Shown: positions 62,457 through 64,000 of the stretch, in pieces
Position numbering within the stretch: position 1 is the first letter of the stretch
How the letters are laid out: each line of letters starts with the position of its first letter
DNA from: CAYXDO01 sp964463485
GTDB lineage: Bacteria > Myxococcota > Kuafuiibacteriia > Kuafuiibacteriales > Kuafuiibacteriaceae
DNA length: 64,000 bases
NCBI GenBank assembly: GCA_964463485.1
Contig: CAYXDO010000021.1
Location: forward strand, 31,818-95,817
Reading direction: 5' to 3'
Notes under the pieces: model-generated
Database searches by the model: none
What the model was told of the DNA's origin: nothing
Seen by the model: only the letters and a program-made list of their open reading frames with translations
Translations under genes and position numbers: made by a program

Positions 62457-63592
62457 AGACCGTCCTCGGCAAGTCTGTTCGTCGTCATTTCAGGTGCGTC
62501 GAGCGGCAAGAACACCGAAAATACCGCGCCCACTTGGGGTCCTCGTCCAACCTCGATTCGACCGCCGTGAGCTCGAACGATTGCGTCACAAAGCGCAAGT
62601 CCCAGTCCCGCGCCGGGACATGCCCGAGATGACTTCTCGGATCGAAAGAACTTTTGGAACACCCTCTTTTCATCTCCCGGAGAGATTCCGCGTCCGTGGT
62701 CGGCGACATCCGTTCTCAACGTTGCGCCCTCGACTCTTGCTCGTATCTCGATCGGTGTTCCGAGAGGCGTGTATTTAGCCGCATTGTCGAGCAAGTTGAC
62801 GAAAACTTGTTCCAGCAAGACGGGGTCGCCTGCGACCATCAGCATGTCGTTTTCGTTTCCGATACTCGTGCTCACTGGCCTACCCTTGAGAGCCTTCTCC
62901 AGTCTTCCAATCGCCGAGGAGAGGATCTCTTCGATCGGACACCATTCTTTCACGACCCGAACTGTGCCGGACTCGAATCGAACCAAGTCGAGCATTCCCG
63001 TAACGAGCTTGGCCAACTTCTCGGACTCGTCCCGCACCGTTTCGAGGAGCGCGGTGCGTTGGGCGGGATCGAGGCAAGATTGGGGATCGAGCAGAGTACC
63101 GGCCGAAACGTGGATCGCGGAGAGTGGTGTCCTGAGATCATGCGATAGCCCGGCCAACAGCGTGTTGCGGGTGCGCTCGGCCTCGGCCGCGACGTGGGCC
63201 AGCTCGGCTTCGCTTGCGAGCTGGGCCCGTTCGAGGGCCAGAGCAGTCTGCGCGACCATCGTCTCGAGAGTTCTTCGTTGGGCGTCGAAACTCTCAGTCC
63301 GCGTCATGCGGGCTGCGAGCACGCCCACGGGTCCTCGGGATCCGGACATCGGGACGGACAGGACACCCCGGGACCGCGCGATCGCTTGTCTTGCGAGCTC
63401 TCCAGAGCTATCGGTACTCGCCAACGGGACCAATTCGCCACTGCGATTGAGCAGAATAGCGACATCTGCCCCGAGGAGGTCGTGCGCGTGCCTGGCAGCG
63501 ATATTTCCGAGCGCCTCTACTCCGCTCGTCACCGCGAGCTCGCGACTCATGGCATAGAGCGCCGCCTGATGCCGAGCGCGATTGAACGGCAT
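62453..63592 (-). CDS. KdpD-like sensor histidine kinase, C-terminal half only
   Basis: 379 residues. A GAF-like domain (residues ~1-145; HQAALYAMSRELAVTSGVEAL is the KdpD segment after its membrane spans), HisKA with GLSHDLRTPLSAIHVSAG (phospho-His), and HATPase with VNLLDNAAKYTP, DHGRGISPGDEKRVFQKFFR and GAGLGLALCDAIV. The N-terminal USP/KdpD sensor and four membrane spans of full KdpD (about 890 residues) are absent. An in-frame stop lies just upstream of the start, so truncation or a soluble variant is likely. Confidence 0.85.
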   Translation of the reverse strand: MPFNRARHQAALYAMSRELAVTSGVEALGNIAARHAHDLLGADVAILLNRSGELVPLASTDSSGELARQAIARSRGVLSVPMSGSRGPVGVLAARMTRTESFDAQRRTLETMVAQTALALERAQLASEAELAHVAAEAERTRNTLLAGLSHDLRTPLSAIHVSAGTLLDPQSCLDPAQRTALLETVRDESEKLAKLVTGMLDLVRFESGTVRVVKEWCPIEEILSSAIGRLEKALKGRPVSTSIGNENDMLMVAGDPVLLEQVFVNLLDNAAKYTPLGTPIEIRARVEGATLRTDVADHGRGISPGDEKRVFQKFFRSEKSSRACPGAGLGLALCDAIVRAHGGRIEVGRGPQVGAVFSVFLPLDAPEMTTNRLAEDGL

Positions 63593-63616
63593 GCTGCTCG
63601 TCGTAAGCTCAAAATG

Positions 63617-63686
63617 CCCGAGATGACGAGCATCTTTTTCAGCATCGTCGAAATTTATGTCTTTTGATCTTCGTCGTCATATCGGG
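63617..63686. repeat. Imperfect inverted repeat upstream of the kinase gene
   Basis: cccgagatgacga (63617-63629) and tcgtcatatcggg (63674-63686) are complementary in 12 of 13 positions across 44 bases, within the 299-bp gene-free AT-richer interval 63593-63891. It might be a regulatory target or the base of a structured leader. Nothing else recognised in the interval. Confidence 0.4.
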
Positions 63687-63891
63687 CCGTAAAAACGTCG
63701 GGGAACTGACTCAACCCAGGAAATAAAAACGCGTCTATTTTTATCGAGATGCACCTGGCACATTTCGTGATGATTGCGACCCTACACCCGATACCAGGGT
63801 GCGGCTTGAACATCGATTTCGCAAAAGAGGCAGCAATCATGAGGATGTCATCGAAAAAAATGGGGGCTGGGCAGTCGGTATGTGAAGACGT

Positions 63892-64000
63892 TTATCCCCG
63901 AAGCCCTGGCGACTTTAGGTATCATTGGCCTTCTTTCCGCCTGCAGCTTCACTGACGGTGGATGGCGATCTCGACTGACCTCGGCGCCGACCGCGTGCAA
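63892..64000 (+). CDS. Lipoprotein, 5' end only
   Basis: GTG 63892 opens VKTFIPEALATLGIIGLLSACSFTDG, a signal peptide with lipobox LSAC, and the frame stays open to the window edge. No strong Shine-Dalgarno sequence. Too short to identify; a small ATG is absent, and the start could be later. Confidence 0.45.

Overview
The window looks like chromosomal DNA of a GC-rich myxobacterium (phylum Myxococcota, probably class Polyangia; this is inference). The signs are secreted proteins ending in a MYXO-CTERM-like tail, several lipoproteins with Asp/Gly-rich linkers, 'eukaryotic-like' Ser/Thr kinases, thrombospondin type 3 repeat proteins, a retron-type reverse transcriptase and an acyl-CoA dehydrogenase/enoyl-CoA hydratase operon.

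Layout. 1-9.9 kb is core: poly(A) polymerase/CCA-type nucleotidyltransferase (partial), arginine decarboxylase SpeA, a PgpH-like 7TM-HD phosphodiesterase with YbeY immediately downstream, and a 998-residue protein with an S-adenosylhomocysteine-hydrolase-like NAD-binding domain. 9.9-28.3 kb is an accessory region full of debris: remnants of a GNAT toxin-like gene, two MqsA-type antitoxins, an IS91-type and an IS630-type transposase, a nuclease-like gene and an AAA ATPase. It also holds a near-perfect 2.84 kb direct repeat carrying a PLD/DEAD-box helicase/DUF3427-type gene (one full-length copy, one 5'-truncated), and an AT-richer six-gene operon (17.7-21.6 kb): XRE regulator, ImmA/IrrE-type metallopeptidase, an unknown protein, a membrane-anchored dCTP-deaminase-fold protein that lacks the catalytic Glu, an intact dCTP deaminase and a Nudix-like protein. 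Divergent from it lie an HNH endonuclease, a small multi-spanning membrane protein and a proline-rich peptide. This block is the best candidate for an undescribed (defence-like) system.

28.3-56.5 kb is mostly cell-envelope and secreted-protein genes: alpha/beta hydrolases, thrombospondin type 3 protein, kinase with PEGA tail, pseudopilin, CAP-domain protein, two very large related lipoproteins, two Cys-rich repeat lipoproteins, a DUF1460-type protein, and a DUF4398-type lipoprotein coupled to an OmpA-family lipoprotein. Embedded in it are groES-groEL, a stand-alone LeuA-type regulatory domain and an HD-GYP/GAF protein. 56.8-60 kb is a fatty-acid/branched-chain acyl-CoA oxidation operon. 60.1-61.7 kb is a candidate retron (structured RNA plus reverse transcriptase). 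61.7-63.6 kb is a KdpDE-like two-component pair whose kinase lacks the usual N-terminal half. A lipoprotein gene starts at the right edge.

At least four genes are interrupted by a single-base shift in a homopolymer (G4 at 6415, C4 at 13836, T4 at 16222 and 27194, A5 at 22502). This could be real decay or residual long-read indels, and it should be checked before any of these genes is called dead.
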